This document shows, one piece after another, positions 1-8,263 of a stretch of 64,000 bases of DNA. Each line of letters starts with the position of its first letter. Position 1 is the stretch's first letter. The notes beneath the pieces were generated by a model, which was not told the DNA's origin, did not search any database, and saw nothing but the letters and a program-made list of their open reading frames with translations. The DNA is taken from assembly GCF_013391695.1 (NCBI RefSeq), contig NZ_JACBGH010000004.1, positions 124,001 through 188,000 on the forward strand, read 5' to 3'. This DNA is from Thiomicrorhabdus cannonii (GTDB taxonomy: Bacteria > Pseudomonadota > Gammaproteobacteria > Thiomicrospirales > Thiomicrospiraceae). The translations under genes were made by a program, and so were the position numbers.

Positions 1-26
1 CAACCATGCGCCAATCCATGCCCGAG

Positions 27-42
27 CCGGCCTGTTGAGTTT
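27..42 (-). repeat. AACAGGCCGG-family repeat, copy at left edge
   Basis: The exact 10-mer lies at 27-36 (reverse orientation) and is followed by the GAGTTT tail typical of the intergenic copies. It directly abuts the stop codon of the DUF3833 lipoprotein gene. Positions 1-26 are too short to assign. Confidence 0.85.
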
Positions 43-629
43 CACAGACCGCTCTCCAGTTCGCTGTCGCCCTGACTGAACTTGCTGAAAAACAGCGTCA
101 CCTCACCCACCTTAAAGCCCCACTTACTGACCTCGGCGCGGTTCAACAGCAGTTCCGGCGTTTGCAGAAACATCCAATCGTCAAACTGCACGTGAATGGA
201 ACTGTTTTTGTAGGGCAGATCGAGCGTATAACGCCAGTTAAGTGCATTGCCGGCTGATTCGCCATAGGCCTCGCCCACCACATCGGCGGCCCGGCCGACG
301 TAGCGGCCCTCGGCAGTGCGGGTAATCTGCCAGATGCGCGTCTGCCGCTCGCCGTTGTCGTAAATGAAACGTTCGTCCAGACGCAGCTGGTTGCCGATCA
401 CCTCGCCGCTGATCGCCACCTTGAAACGGCGCTCCACCCGACCGGAACGCGCCTGAAACTGCCCCCAGGCGTAAGTTTTGCCGTCAAAGTAGGCAAAGAG
501 GTCAAATTCCGGCGCGGTGTTACGGTACTCCTGAACATCCATGCTGCTGCATCCTCCCAATAATATCAACAGGCCGGTCAGCACAACCGCCGCCCAGCGT
601 TTAAACGGCATCGGCTTAAAGCGTGTCAT
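42..629 (-). CDS. DUF3833 family lipoprotein
   Basis: A 195-residue protein whose N-terminus is a short basic stretch, a hydrophobic segment and a lipobox (LGGC at about residues 22-25), so it should be a lipid-anchored envelope lipoprotein. The remainder matches what I know of DUF3833: a beta-rich domain with aromatic motifs such as NWRYTLDLPY and FDDWMF. Its molecular function is unknown. The ATG at 629 overlaps the end of the upstream cfa-like gene by 14 bp and has GAGG upstream; a second ATG at 611 is possible. It is the last gene of a four-gene minus-strand operon (FAD protein, DUF1365, Cfa-like, DUF3833), an arrangement common in photolyase-associated light-response clusters. Confidence 0.8.
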   Translation of the reverse strand: MTRFKPMPFKRWAAVVLTGLLILLGGCSSMDVQEYRNTAPEFDLFAYFDGKTYAWGQFQARSGRVERRFKVAISGEVIGNQLRLDERFIYDNGERQTRIWQITRTAEGRYVGRAADVVGEAYGESAGNALNWRYTLDLPYKNSSIHVQFDDWMFLQTPELLLNRAEVSKWGFKVGEVTLFFSKFSQGDSELESGL

Positions 630-1857
630 GCGCAGGTGCCTCAAAGGTGACTTGATGGACATTGATATGCCCGGTTTCAAAGCCGACGCTGCAATAGTCC
701 AGATAGTAATTCCACAGGCGTTGGAAAGCGCGGTCGTATCCGAGGCGCTCAAGCTGCTCGTGTTCCTGATTGAAACGGTGCTTCCACAGCTGGCAGGTAC
801 GCGCATAATCCTGTCCGAAGGCGAAACTGTCTGTCATCTGCAAACCCGCGTTATGCCCGAGTTCACGCAGTTGCGTCAGGCTTGGCAGCAGTCCGCCCGG
901 AAAGATATAGGTCTGAATAAAATCCACGCTGTTCTGGTAGCGTTGCGCGTGCGCTTCGTCGATGGTAATCACCTGCAGCACCGCCTTGCCGCCGGGCTTG
1001 AGCAGGCGTTGAATCTGCTCGAAATAGACCTGCCAATACTCCTTGCCGACCGCTTCGAACATCTCGATGCTGACGATGTGGTCGTAGCTGCCGGTTTCAT
1101 GGCGATAGTCCTGCAAAGCCACCTCAAACCGCGCTGCGTCGGCCGACTGCTGCAAGCGCTGCTGTGCATAAGACTTCTGTTCCACCGACAGCGTCAGCCC
1201 TTTGATCTCGGCCTGCTGCTGCAAGGCCAGTTCCATAAATCCGCCCCAACCGCAGCCGATTTCCAACAGTCGCTCGCCGCCCTTGAGCTGCAACTGCGCC
1301 AGAATACGCTGGTATTTGGCACGCTGCGCGCTGCCAAGATCCGTGTGCGTGTCGCTAAACAGTGCGCTTGAATAGGTCATGCTCGGGTCAAGCCACAAAC
1401 GGTAGAAGGCATTGCCCAGATCGTAATGAAAAGCGATATTGCGCCGGCTGTTACTCACCGAGTTGTGGCGGCGGCGATGCTGCCAACGCTCCAGGAATGT
1501 CAGCCATCTGCCGCCAAGCAGCGACTCGAACAGATGGCGGTTGTCATACGCCAGATGCATCAGTTGATAGAGTGACGGCGTTTCGAGCGCGCCTTCGTAA
1601 TAGGCCTGCGCAAAGCCCAGCTCGCCGCGCGTTTTCAGCAGCCAGTAGGTGCGCAGCGGCCGCACAATCACCAGTTCGGCGTGATACCCGGCCTGTCCAC
1701 TTTCAAAACGCCAGGTTTGTTCGCCAAGCGACAGTGTCAGACTGCCTTGGCGAATATCGTCAAACGGCAGACGCATCAGCAGCGCCTGCCAGGGCAAAGG
1801 ACGCAGCAAACGGCGCCACCATGCCAACCCCAAAGCGCGGGTACTCAGAGTTTTCAT
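616..1857 (-). CDS. cfa: Cyclopropane-fatty-acyl-phospholipid synthase-like methyltransferase
   Basis: A 413-residue SAM-dependent methyltransferase of the Cfa/mycolic acid cyclopropane synthase family, predicted to transfer a methylene or methyl group to unsaturated acyl chains of membrane phospholipids. The SAM-binding motif LLEIGCGWGG is near residue 190, followed by VSIEMFEAVG and VDFIQTYIFPGG, all typical of the family. An N-terminal alpha/beta region precedes the Rossmann domain. The start is set by TAATG coupling: the stop of the DUF1365 gene shares bases with this ATG. The operon context (amine-oxidase-like protein plus DUF1365) suggests a specialised lipid modification, possibly furan or branched fatty acid formation, rather than the stationary-phase Cfa. 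Confidence 0.85.
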   Translation of the reverse strand: MKTLSTRALGLAWWRRLLRPLPWQALLMRLPFDDIRQGSLTLSLGEQTWRFESGQAGYHAELVIVRPLRTYWLLKTRGELGFAQAYYEGALETPSLYQLMHLAYDNRHLFESLLGGRWLTFLERWQHRRRHNSVSNSRRNIAFHYDLGNAFYRLWLDPSMTYSSALFSDTHTDLGSAQRAKYQRILAQLQLKGGERLLEIGCGWGGFMELALQQQAEIKGLTLSVEQKSYAQQRLQQSADAARFEVALQDYRHETGSYDHIVSIEMFEAVGKEYWQVYFEQIQRLLKPGGKAVLQVITIDEAHAQRYQNSVDFIQTYIFPGGLLPSLTQLRELGHNAGLQMTDSFAFGQDYARTCQLWKHRFNQEHEQLERLGYDRAFQRLWNYYLDYCSVGFETGHINVHQVTFEAPAHDTL

Positions 1858-2648
1858 TATTGTTTCATCTCCGTATGACTGTAACGCACCGCACGCAAAG
1901 ACGCCGGTGTCTTGTGGAAACGCGCGCCCTTCAACCAGATTTTGAGCGCCCACCAATGGATCAGCGCCATGACCTTGAAGGTATTAAAGGGCTGCAGCAG
2001 TGCGGCTTTAAACACATTGGCGCCGGTCAGCGCCTGCCGTTTTCCGCTCTGCGTGGCGAGCAGACGCGGCTCGCCGTTTTCGCTTTCGTGAATCGCCAAT
2101 CGGTAATCCTCGGCGGGCGCGCTGAAACGGAAACGGTAACGGCACACCATGCCCAGAAACGGCGACACATGAAATACCTTGTCGGCGGCGGCCTTGACCT
2201 GCCCGTTTGGGGTGAGCGCAAGAGCACGGCCGCCATCCGCCAATACATAGTGATGCCACTGTCCGAAGGTATTGCTGACTTCGGCGATAATGCCGACCAA
2301 CGCCCCTGCCGCATCGTAGGCGTACCACATGGCCAGCGGATTGAAGGTCCAGCCCAAAAAGCGCGGCAGGCAGACCAGTTCAATCCGCGCCGCGGGTTCG
2401 GGCAAGCCGTATTGCGCCAGCAGAGCGTCCGCCCAAAGGCGCCACGGCCGGCCGTCACGCGCGCCGTAGTCTTTAAAATAGAGGCTCAACAGATTGAAAC
2501 GGTTCAGCGACAAGCCAGGCACGGCGGCCAGGTCTTCGGTCACGCGGTCGATGTCGATGCAGACGCTGAGCACCTTATAATTGAAGCGATAGGACACCTC
2601 GCCGAAACGGGCGTGCATCACCTCGCAGCGATACAGTCCGCTAGGCAT
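1857..2648 (-). CDS. DUF1365 domain protein
   Basis: A 263-residue cytoplasmic protein of the DUF1365 family, which almost always lies between an FAD/NAD(P)-binding amine-oxidase-like gene and a cfa-like gene, as here. Recognisable stretches are YRCEVMHARF near the N-terminus and the aromatic GWTFNPLAMWYAYD in the middle. The biochemical role is not established; association with furan fatty acid or other lipid modification is inference from context. The ATG at 2648 overlaps the upstream gene by 8 bp and the stop overlaps the cfa-like ATG, so the genes are translationally coupled. Confidence 0.85.
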   Translation of the reverse strand: MPSGLYRCEVMHARFGEVSYRFNYKVLSVCIDIDRVTEDLAAVPGLSLNRFNLLSLYFKDYGARDGRPWRLWADALLAQYGLPEPAARIELVCLPRFLGWTFNPLAMWYAYDAAGALVGIIAEVSNTFGQWHHYVLADGGRALALTPNGQVKAAADKVFHVSPFLGMVCRYRFRFSAPAEDYRLAIHESENGEPRLLATQSGKRQALTGANVFKAALLQPFNTFKVMALIHWWALKIWLKGARFHKTPASLRAVRYSHTEMKQ

Positions 2649-3969
2649 GGCGCACCCCGGCCTGTTCAATTTCCCACGGCAACGGCAGCTGCCAGCGGCG
2701 AGCCAGCTCCACCGCGCTTCTGAGGCCGTCCTCATGGAATCCGTAGCCGAGCCAGGCACCGGCAAACCAGATACCGGCCTCGCCCTGATGCTGCTGCACG
2801 GCGGATTGCGCCAGCGCCGCCGCCGGGTCGAATACCGGATGCTCGTAGACGATTTTTTCAAAGACTTTGTCGGCGGCAGGTTCGACGATTGGATTGAGCG
2901 TGACCAGCAAGGGTTCGCTTGCCTCAATGTGTTGCAGACGGTTCATCCAATAGGTCACCGCCACACGGTCTTCGGGCAGGCGGCTGTCGCGCAGATAGTT
3001 CCAGCTCGACCAGGCCAGGCGGCGCTTGGGCATCTGCGCCGCGTCGCGGTGCACATAGGCCAGATTGGTCTGATAGCGGAAATCGCGCAAGGGCGCGAAA
3101 ATCGGCTTGAGGGTATCGTCCAGCAGCGCAAAACTCTGGTCGGCATGACTCGCCAGCACCACCTGATCGAAACATTCCTGCGAACCGTCGGCAAAGGTGA
3201 TTTCCAACGCTTTGCCGACGCGACGCACATTCAGCGCCTCGGCCTGCAGGCGCACCTCGAAATCGGCCTGCTGCAACAACGCATCGATATAGCGTTGCGA
3301 GCCGCCCGTCACCGTTTCCCACTGCGGGCGCTCGCTGACATTGAGCAAACCGTGATTTTCAAAAAAGCGCAGAAAACTGCCCACCGGAAACTGCATCATG
3401 GTGGCGGTAGGACACGACCAGATGGCGGCGGCCATCGGCAAAAGATAATGCTCCCGCAGGGCTTTGCCAAAACCGTGGCGTTGCAGATAGTCACCCAAGG
3501 TCTGTGTCAGAGTGTCAGGCTGCTTCAGGTCGGCCTTGGCCTGCCGGTTGAAGCGCACAATCTCCGCCAGCATCTTCCAGTGCGCGGCCGACAGCAGATT
3601 GCGGCGCTGCGCAAACAGCGTGTTGAGATTGCTGCCGGCATACTCCAGACGGCCGCCGTCGATGGACACGGCAAAGCTCATTTCCGTAGGCTGAGTTGCC
3701 ACTCCAAGATGGGCCAACATGGCCGTCAAATACGGATAATTGGGGCGGTTGAAAACGATAAACCCGCTGTCCATCTCGTAGGATTCCGTCTTGCCGGGCA
3801 AACTCACCCGACGGGTGTTGGTGTGGCCGCCGAGCCGATTCGCCTTCTCCAGCAGCGTCACCTGATGACGCTGACTCAAAAACCAGGCACTGGCCAGGCC
3901 GCTGATACCGCTGCCGATGACCGCCACTTTCTGGGGCTGTGTAAGACGTTGCTTGAATTGCGTGTGCAT
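2641..3969 (-). CDS. FAD-dependent amine-oxidase-like protein
   Basis: A 442-residue flavoprotein with an N-terminal dinucleotide-binding motif (VIGSGISGLA, residues about 16-25) and the following LLEKANRLGGHT of the NAD(P)-binding amine-oxidase/phytoene-desaturase superfamily. Substrate is unknown; in this operon type it accompanies DUF1365 and a Cfa-like methyltransferase and probably reduces or desaturates a lipid chain (inference). ATG at 3969 is preferred because GGTGGGAT precedes it at good spacing; an in-frame GTG at 3981 is an alternative. It is the first gene of the operon and diverges from the SDR gene across an 87-bp region rich in TTATACA elements. The C-terminal codons coincide with one AACAGGCCGG repeat (2657-2666). 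Confidence 0.8.
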   Translation of the reverse strand: MHTQFKQRLTQPQKVAVIGSGISGLASAWFLSQRHQVTLLEKANRLGGHTNTRRVSLPGKTESYEMDSGFIVFNRPNYPYLTAMLAHLGVATQPTEMSFAVSIDGGRLEYAGSNLNTLFAQRRNLLSAAHWKMLAEIVRFNRQAKADLKQPDTLTQTLGDYLQRHGFGKALREHYLLPMAAAIWSCPTATMMQFPVGSFLRFFENHGLLNVSERPQWETVTGGSQRYIDALLQQADFEVRLQAEALNVRRVGKALEITFADGSQECFDQVVLASHADQSFALLDDTLKPIFAPLRDFRYQTNLAYVHRDAAQMPKRRLAWSSWNYLRDSRLPEDRVAVTYWMNRLQHIEASEPLLVTLNPIVEPAADKVFEKIVYEHPVFDPAAALAQSAVQQHQGEAGIWFAGAWLGYGFHEDGLRSAVELARRWQLPLPWEIEQAGVRHA

Positions 3970-4004
3970 TTTGTATCCCACCGTAAGAAATCGCTGGCTT
4001 TATT

Positions 4005-4056
4005 TTATACACAAGTTATACAATAAAGCCATACAAATTCAAAAATAGTTATACAC
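4005..4056. promoter_or_regulatory. Divergent regulatory region with repeated TTATACA elements
   Basis: TTATACAC at 4005-4012, TTATACA at 4016-4022, a related ATACAA at 4031-4036 and TTATACAC at 4049-4056 sit between the FAD-protein operon and the SDR gene. The same element lies inside the promoters near 8030 and 10220. I infer operators for a shared regulator, most plausibly a LitR/CarH-type light-responsive MerR protein given the photolyase-type gene content; no such regulator gene is in the window. Confidence 0.5.
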
Positions 4057-4881
4057 ATGAGCCATTCCCCTTTGCCATCACACAGCCTCGATGCCTCTCG
4101 GAAAACGCCGATACTCTGGCTGGTCGGCGCCTCCGAAGGCATCGGGCTGGCGCTCACCGAGATCGCCCTGCGACACGGCTGGCGGGTCATCGCCAGCGCC
4201 CGGCAAGCCGAACAGAACCCCACCCTGCAGGCATGGCAAAAGACGTTTCAGCCGCGCCTGACCCTGCTGAATCTCGACGTGACCGACAGCGCACAATGCC
4301 GCCATGCCGCGGAACGCGCCCGCAACACCTACGGAAAGATTGATATCTGGTTCTACAACGTTGCCAGTTACCGGCCGATGAATCTGGCGGAGTCCAATGT
4401 GGCGGACTATGAACAGATGAACCAGACCAACTATCTGGGTGCGGTGCGCTTGCTGCATGCGCTCTTGCCGAACAGCGCGCCGCACGCCGCTCAGCGGCCC
4501 GTTAAATGGGTCTGGAATATCAGCCTGGCCTCTTATTTCGGGCTGCCATACGGCGGGGCCTATTCTGCCCCCAAAGCAGCCCTGCTCAATCTGGCGGAAG
4601 CACTTGCTCCCGAACTGGCGACGCAAGGGATTCATTTGCAGGTGATTAACCACGGTTTCGTCAAAACGCGCCTCACCGCCCAAAACGACTTCGCCATGCC
4701 CGGCCTGATGACGCCGCAGGCGGCGGCGCAACGTATTTTCGACGCCATGCAATCATCCGATGCCTTTGAAGTGCGCTTCCCGCTGGCCCTCGGCCTGTGG
4801 CTGCGCCTGCTGCGCTGCCTGCCGAAAAACTGGAGTTTGAAACTCAGCGCCAAACTGCTCAAAAAAGGGGAAAAGCCATGA
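4057..4881 (+). CDS. Short-chain dehydrogenase/reductase
   Basis: A 274-residue classical SDR with the cofactor motif GASEGIG at about residue 23 and the catalytic Tyr-Lys pair in YSAPK near residue 170, preceded by the ISLAS serine region. The substrate cannot be told from sequence. The ATG directly follows the last TTATACAC element and has no recognisable Shine-Dalgarno sequence; since the Rossmann strand begins only about 18 residues later there is no obvious downstream start, so a leaderless or very short-leader mRNA is possible. The stop overlaps the ATG of the next gene (ATGA). SDR plus SnoaL-like pairs are common next to photolyase/DUF1365/Cfa clusters. Confidence 0.85.
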   Translation: MSHSPLPSHSLDASRKTPILWLVGASEGIGLALTEIALRHGWRVIASARQAEQNPTLQAWQKTFQPRLTLLNLDVTDSAQCRHAAERARNTYGKIDIWFYNVASYRPMNLAESNVADYEQMNQTNYLGAVRLLHALLPNSAPHAAQRPVKWVWNISLASYFGLPYGGAYSAPKAALLNLAEALAPELATQGIHLQVINHGFVKTRLTAQNDFAMPGLMTPQAAAQRIFDAMQSSDAFEVRFPLALGLWLRLLRCLPKNWSLKLSAKLLKKGEKP

Positions 4882-5360
4882 CCAGCCCGGCCTTGCAAAC
4901 CTATGTCGAGGCGTTTGAAACGCTTAATCCGCAAACCCTGCACACCCGACTGGCGCCGATGTTGCATGAACAGATCCATTTCAAAGACCCGTTCAATGAC
5001 GTGTTCGGCAAAACCGCCAGCCTGCAGATTTTCGAGCATATGTTCGCGACCCTCGATCAGCCGCGCTTCAAGGTGCGCCAGGCCGCGATGAGCGACACGC
5101 ACACCGCGCTGCTGCGCTGGCAGTTTCACTTCAACCGCCGGAATCAACTGACTTCGCACTGTATCGAGGGGATGAGCTGCGTGCGCTTCAATGCACAAGG
5201 CCAAGTCATCGAACATATCGACCACTGGGATGCGGCCGAGCAGGTCTATGCCAAGGTGCCGCTATTGGGCTGGGGGATAAAATGGATAAGACGCCGCTTA
5301 AGTGCGCCGCACAGCGTTTCGCAAAGGCAACCCGCAAAGTCAACGCGCAAAGGCGACTGA
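4878..5360 (+). CDS. SnoaL-like (NTF2 fold) domain protein
   Basis: A 160-residue protein with the pattern of a nuclear-transport-factor-2/SnoaL-like fold: an N-terminal helix, HFKDPFNDVFG, a central region around residues 70-85 (LLRWQFHF), and IEHIDHWDAAEQVY at the end of the fold. The C-terminal 25 residues are basic and probably unstructured. Such proteins are small-molecule binding or isomerase-like; the function here is unknown. It is translationally coupled to the SDR (ATGA overlap, with AAAAGGGGAAAAG as ribosome site) and followed 12 bp later by an AACAGGCCGG repeat. Confidence 0.75.
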   Translation: MTSPALQTYVEAFETLNPQTLHTRLAPMLHEQIHFKDPFNDVFGKTASLQIFEHMFATLDQPRFKVRQAAMSDTHTALLRWQFHFNRRNQLTSHCIEGMSCVRFNAQGQVIEHIDHWDAAEQVYAKVPLLGWGIKWIRRRLSAPHSVSQRQPAKSTRKGD

Positions 5361-5370
5361 AGGCCGGCAG

Positions 5371-5390
5371 ACCCGGCCTGTTGAGTTTTT
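5371..5390 (-). repeat. AACAGGCCGG-family repeat between convergent genes
   Basis: The exact core is at 5373-5382 (reverse), with the full flanks (ACCC before, GAGTTTTT after). It sits in the 48-bp gap between the convergent SnoaL-like and epimerase genes, where it could also act in transcript ending. Confidence 0.9.
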
Positions 5391-5408
5391 GGAACAGGTT
5401 GGCAGCGT

Positions 5409-6278
5409 CTATCCCAGCAAATCGGCCAAAGCCGCCTGCGCGCTGGCATAACGGAACTGGAAACCGGCCCGCAGCAGACGTGCCGGCACCACGGCCGCCG
5501 AATGGGTCAGCACCTGCGCGCCTTCGCCAAACAGCAGGCGCAGCTGCCAGGCCGGCAACGGCAGCCAAAACGGGCGATGCAGGACTTCCGCCAGGGTTCG
5601 CCCAAACTCGGCATTACTGAGCGGCTGCGGCGCACACAAGTTATACACGCCCTGCATCTGCGGCTGCTCCAACGCAAACAGCATAGCGGCGCACAGGTCG
5701 TCGATATGCACCCACGAGAAGCACTGCTTGCCACCCGCCACCGGACCGCCCAAACCGAGTTTGAAAGCCGGCAACATCTTCGCCAGGGCACCGCCGTCCG
5801 TACCCAACACCACCCCAAAGCGGAAAATCAGCGGGGCAGGCACCAGCTGCCGTGAAGCCGCCTCCCATGCCGCTCCGAGTCTGCCGAGTTCGGAATCATC
5901 CACGCCATCACAGCTTTCGTCGCACGGGGCGGTGCAATCGTTCTGCGGATAGATGCCGATGGCCGAGGCCGAAAAGATCCGCGCCGGCGGTTGAGCGCAC
6001 CGCGCCAAGGCTTCGGCCAGCATCGCATTGGTGTTGAGACGACTGTCCCATAGATCGCGTTTGTGCTTCGCCGTCCAGCGCTGCCCGACATTGGCGCCGG
6101 CCAGCATAATCAGCAGATCGCGCCCTTCGAGCAAAACCGCCAGCCCCTCCACATTGCTGAAGGCTTCGCGCCCCATGACCTCGACCTGATGACCGGCCTC
6201 ACGCAAATGCCGCCGCAGGTGCCGGCCGATAAAACCGGTTCCTCCCAAAATCAGAATGTTCTGTTGCGCCAATGCCAT
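5409..6278 (-). CDS. TIGR01777/YfcH-type NAD-dependent epimerase
   Basis: A 289-residue extended SDR of the TIGR01777 (SulA/YfcH) family. GGTGFIGRH near the N-terminus is the NAD(P)-binding loop; FSASAIGIYP and the WVHIDDL motif near residue 195 are typical, and the C-terminal QVLTHSAAVVPARLL matches the DUF1731 domain. The substrate is unknown. The ATG is immediately adjacent to the photolyase stop (6279), so the two genes are co-transcribed with DUF2256; this three-gene order supports membership of the light-response block. Confidence 0.85.
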   Translation of the reverse strand: MALAQQNILILGGTGFIGRHLRRHLREAGHQVEVMGREAFSNVEGLAVLLEGRDLLIMLAGANVGQRWTAKHKRDLWDSRLNTNAMLAEALARCAQPPARIFSASAIGIYPQNDCTAPCDESCDGVDDSELGRLGAAWEAASRQLVPAPLIFRFGVVLGTDGGALAKMLPAFKLGLGGPVAGGKQCFSWVHIDDLCAAMLFALEQPQMQGVYNLCAPQPLSNAEFGRTLAEVLHRPFWLPLPAWQLRLLFGEGAQVLTHSAAVVPARLLRAGFQFRYASAQAALADLLG

Positions 6279-7829
6279 TTAATACTCCTCCATCAGCCGT
6301 TTGGCCGTTTCACGAATCGCCGCCTGCTGTTCCGCCGACTTGGCCTGCCAGTTCTTAACCTGCATCCCTAATCGCGGGTGGCCTTGTAGCCAGTTTTCGT
6401 GGCGGGCGATAAAATCCCAATAAAGCGCGGTAAACGGGCAGGCCTGCTCACCACTCGCCTGCTCTGGCCGATAGCGGCACCGCGCGCAGTAGTTCGACAT
6501 ACGTTGAATATAAGCGCCGCTGGCGATATAGGGTTTGGAACCGACGATACCACCGTCCGCGAATTGCGACATGCCCAGGGTATTGGGGATTTCCACCCAC
6601 GCCACCGCATCGGCATACATCGCCAGATACCAGCGATGCACCGCCTGCGGCTCGACTCCGCGCAGCAAGGCAAACAGGCCGGTCACCATCAACCGCTGGA
6701 TATGATGACCATACCCTTCATGCAACACCGGCCGCAGCGCCTCGTGCAGACAGACATAATCGGTTTTGCCGTGCCAATAAACCTCCGGCAGCGGTGCTGC
6801 GGCCTGCAAGGCATTCATGTCCGCCCAGGCGTTGCGATGCGACCAATACAAACCACGCACATACTCCCGCCACCCCAGAATCTGGCGGATAAACCCCTCG
6901 ACCGCATTGAGCGGCGCACACCCCTGGCGGTAGGCGTTTTCGGCATCGGCAATCAGCTCGCGCGGATTGAGCAGCTTCAGATTCAACGCGGCCGAAATCC
7001 GGCTGTGATAGAGCGTGTCTTCGCCGAGCCACATCGCATCCTGAAAATCGCCAAACAACGGCAGACGCGTCTGCACAAAGTCCTGCCATTGCGCCAACGC
7101 CTGCTCGCGCGTCAACGGCCAGAGAAAATCCCCCCAGAATCCGGGCAGGCCGGGTAGATGGGCTTCTATCTCGGCACGCACCGCATTCATGACCTTGCCG
7201 CTGGCCGCATCCTCCAAGGATTCCAGCGGCGGCAAGGCACCCGGCCCCTGCTTGCCGAACGCCTGGCGGTTATCCTTGTCAAAATTCCACACCCCGCCTT
7301 CCGGTTGACCGTCGGCACGCAGCAAAATGCCGTGTTTACGGCGCAAATAGCGATACCAGTATTCCATACGCGGCTGTTTCTTGCCGGCAAGCCAGTGCGA
7401 AAACTCACCGGGTTCGGCCATAAAATGGCGGTCCGGCAACCAGTTCAGCGTCAGCTTTGCGGCACCTGCCGCGGCTTCCATCAGCTGTCTTACCCGGTTA
7501 TCCCCCGGCAGCACCGCATAGACTGCCTGCGGCCGATGACGTGCAATCGCCTGTTGTAACGCCTCGCCCAAATCGGCCAGGCGCTCATGCAGGAAACGGT
7601 AATCAACCCGCCAGCCCTGATCCTGCAGGCGCTGTGAGAACAGGCGCATGGCGCTCAAAAACAGCAAGGTACGCTGCTTGCTGGAGAGCGGTTCAGTGGA
7701 TTCACCAAGCACCTCGGCCATCCATACACAATCGCGGGTGCGATCGGCCTGTTCCCAGAGCGCACTGTCTTCATTGAGTTGATCCCCCAACACCAACAAC
7801 AGATGCCGACAGGGCAAGGTCTGTTTCAT
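6279..7829 (-). CDS. FeS-BCP type cryptochrome/photolyase (PhrB-like)
   Basis: A 516-residue protein of the deoxyribodipyrimidine photolyase-related (DPRP) group, the iron-sulfur bacterial cryptochromes and (6-4) photolyases. It carries four cysteines spaced C-x87-C-x2-C-x12-C (DYVC, then YCARC and ACPF), exactly the ligand spacing known for the [4Fe-4S] cluster of Agrobacterium PhrB. FAD and a lumazine antenna would be expected. It likely repairs UV (6-4) photoproducts using blue light, though a sensory cryptochrome role cannot be excluded. The ATG overlaps the DUF2256 stop (ATGA). An AACAGGCCGG copy lies inside the gene (6673-6682). Confidence 0.9.
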   Translation of the reverse strand: MKQTLPCRHLLLVLGDQLNEDSALWEQADRTRDCVWMAEVLGESTEPLSSKQRTLLFLSAMRLFSQRLQDQGWRVDYRFLHERLADLGEALQQAIARHRPQAVYAVLPGDNRVRQLMEAAAGAAKLTLNWLPDRHFMAEPGEFSHWLAGKKQPRMEYWYRYLRRKHGILLRADGQPEGGVWNFDKDNRQAFGKQGPGALPPLESLEDAASGKVMNAVRAEIEAHLPGLPGFWGDFLWPLTREQALAQWQDFVQTRLPLFGDFQDAMWLGEDTLYHSRISAALNLKLLNPRELIADAENAYRQGCAPLNAVEGFIRQILGWREYVRGLYWSHRNAWADMNALQAAAPLPEVYWHGKTDYVCLHEALRPVLHEGYGHHIQRLMVTGLFALLRGVEPQAVHRWYLAMYADAVAWVEIPNTLGMSQFADGGIVGSKPYIASGAYIQRMSNYCARCRYRPEQASGEQACPFTALYWDFIARHENWLQGHPRLGMQVKNWQAKSAEQQAAIRETAKRLMEEY

Positions 7830-7978
7830 AACGGATTCTCCTTAACGCCCTGACGGCGACAGCGCTGCGAACAGTAACGTACGTTTTCCCAGTTGAGCCG
7901 CCACTTCTTGCGCCAGACAAACGGGCGCTGACAAACCGGACAGATTTTTTGCGGCAGATGTTCTTTGTGATGCGACAT
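7826..7978 (-). CDS. DUF2256 small zinc-ribbon-like protein
   Basis: A 50-residue protein with two cysteine pairs, CPVC near residue 13 and CSQRC near residue 37, plus the [15 protein letters not shown] stretch characteristic of DUF2256. It probably binds zinc. DUF2256 genes are commonly found directly upstream of FeS photolyases, as here; the functional link is unknown. The ATG at 7978 has AGGGGG at suitable distance, and the stop overlaps the photolyase start. Confidence 0.85.
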   Translation of the reverse strand: MSHHKEHLPQKICPVCQRPFVWRKKWRLNWENVRYCSQRCRRQGVKENPL

Positions 7979-8023
7979 GAGCGCCCCCTGAACAAATTCA
8001 AATGTACACTTATTGTATAATAA
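7979..8023 (-). promoter_or_regulatory. Photolyase operon promoter region
   Basis: The upstream region of DUF2256 contains TATACAATAAGTGTACA on the minus strand, again with TATACA-type half sites, and faces the promoter of the small transcript at 8059. Core -35/-10 boxes on this strand are weak (TTGTCA then GTACAT). Assignment as a divergent co-regulated promoter is inference. Confidence 0.4.
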
Positions 8024-8052
8024 TTGACAAAACTTATACACAAAGATAGAGT
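8024..8052 (+). promoter_or_regulatory. Sigma-70 promoter with TTATACAC in the spacer
   Basis: TTGACA at 8024-8029 and TAGAGT at 8047-8052 are separated by exactly 17 bp, and TTATACAC occupies the spacer at 8034-8041. The promoter at 10210-10238 has the same design. A regulator bound in the spacer would control both. Confidence 0.65.
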
Positions 8053-8058
8053 AACAAG

Positions 8059-8186
8059 TGAAACATTAAAGTTTTAATGTTCTCTGCTCTAGGCGTAAAC
8101 AGGTAATGGCATCAAGCAACAAAGGGTGGGCTATATCTGAATTTACGCCGCTTTAGGCCTGGTCTGAAAGGCCGGGCCTCTTTTTC
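8059..8186 (+). ncRNA. Candidate small RNA 1 (paralogue of 10245-10376)
   Basis: Predicted transcript of about 128 nt starting 6-7 nt after the -10 box. It opens with a hairpin (ACATTAAA/TTTAATGT, 8063-8080), continues with TTCTCTGCTCTA shared with the second copy, has an 8-bp long-range stem (GGCGTAAA at 8092-8099 with TTTACGCC at 8142-8149), and ends in an intrinsic terminator (AGGCCTGG/CCGGGCCT then TTTTT). No open reading frame of note. It may be a free small RNA or an attenuated leader of the chemoreceptor gene 78 bp further on. Confidence 0.55.
8155..8185 (+). terminator. Intrinsic terminator of small RNA 1
   Basis: Stem AGGCCTGG (8155-8162) with CCGGGCCT (8172-8179), followed by CTTTTT. 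Confidence 0.75.
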
Positions 8187-8263
8187 AAGGATTTCTTTGA
8201 GTCGCTTTATCCCGTCTGCCTGACAGGGCAAATGGCCAATTTAAAACCCAACGGGGAGGGTTT

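Noticed and set aside
2647-4026. Long plus-strand frame opposite the FAD amine-oxidase-like gene
   Set aside because: It is antisense to a clear enzyme gene in a GC-rich region, shows no domain and no ribosome site; the same holds for other long antisense frames such as 23076-24443 and 59802-61208.
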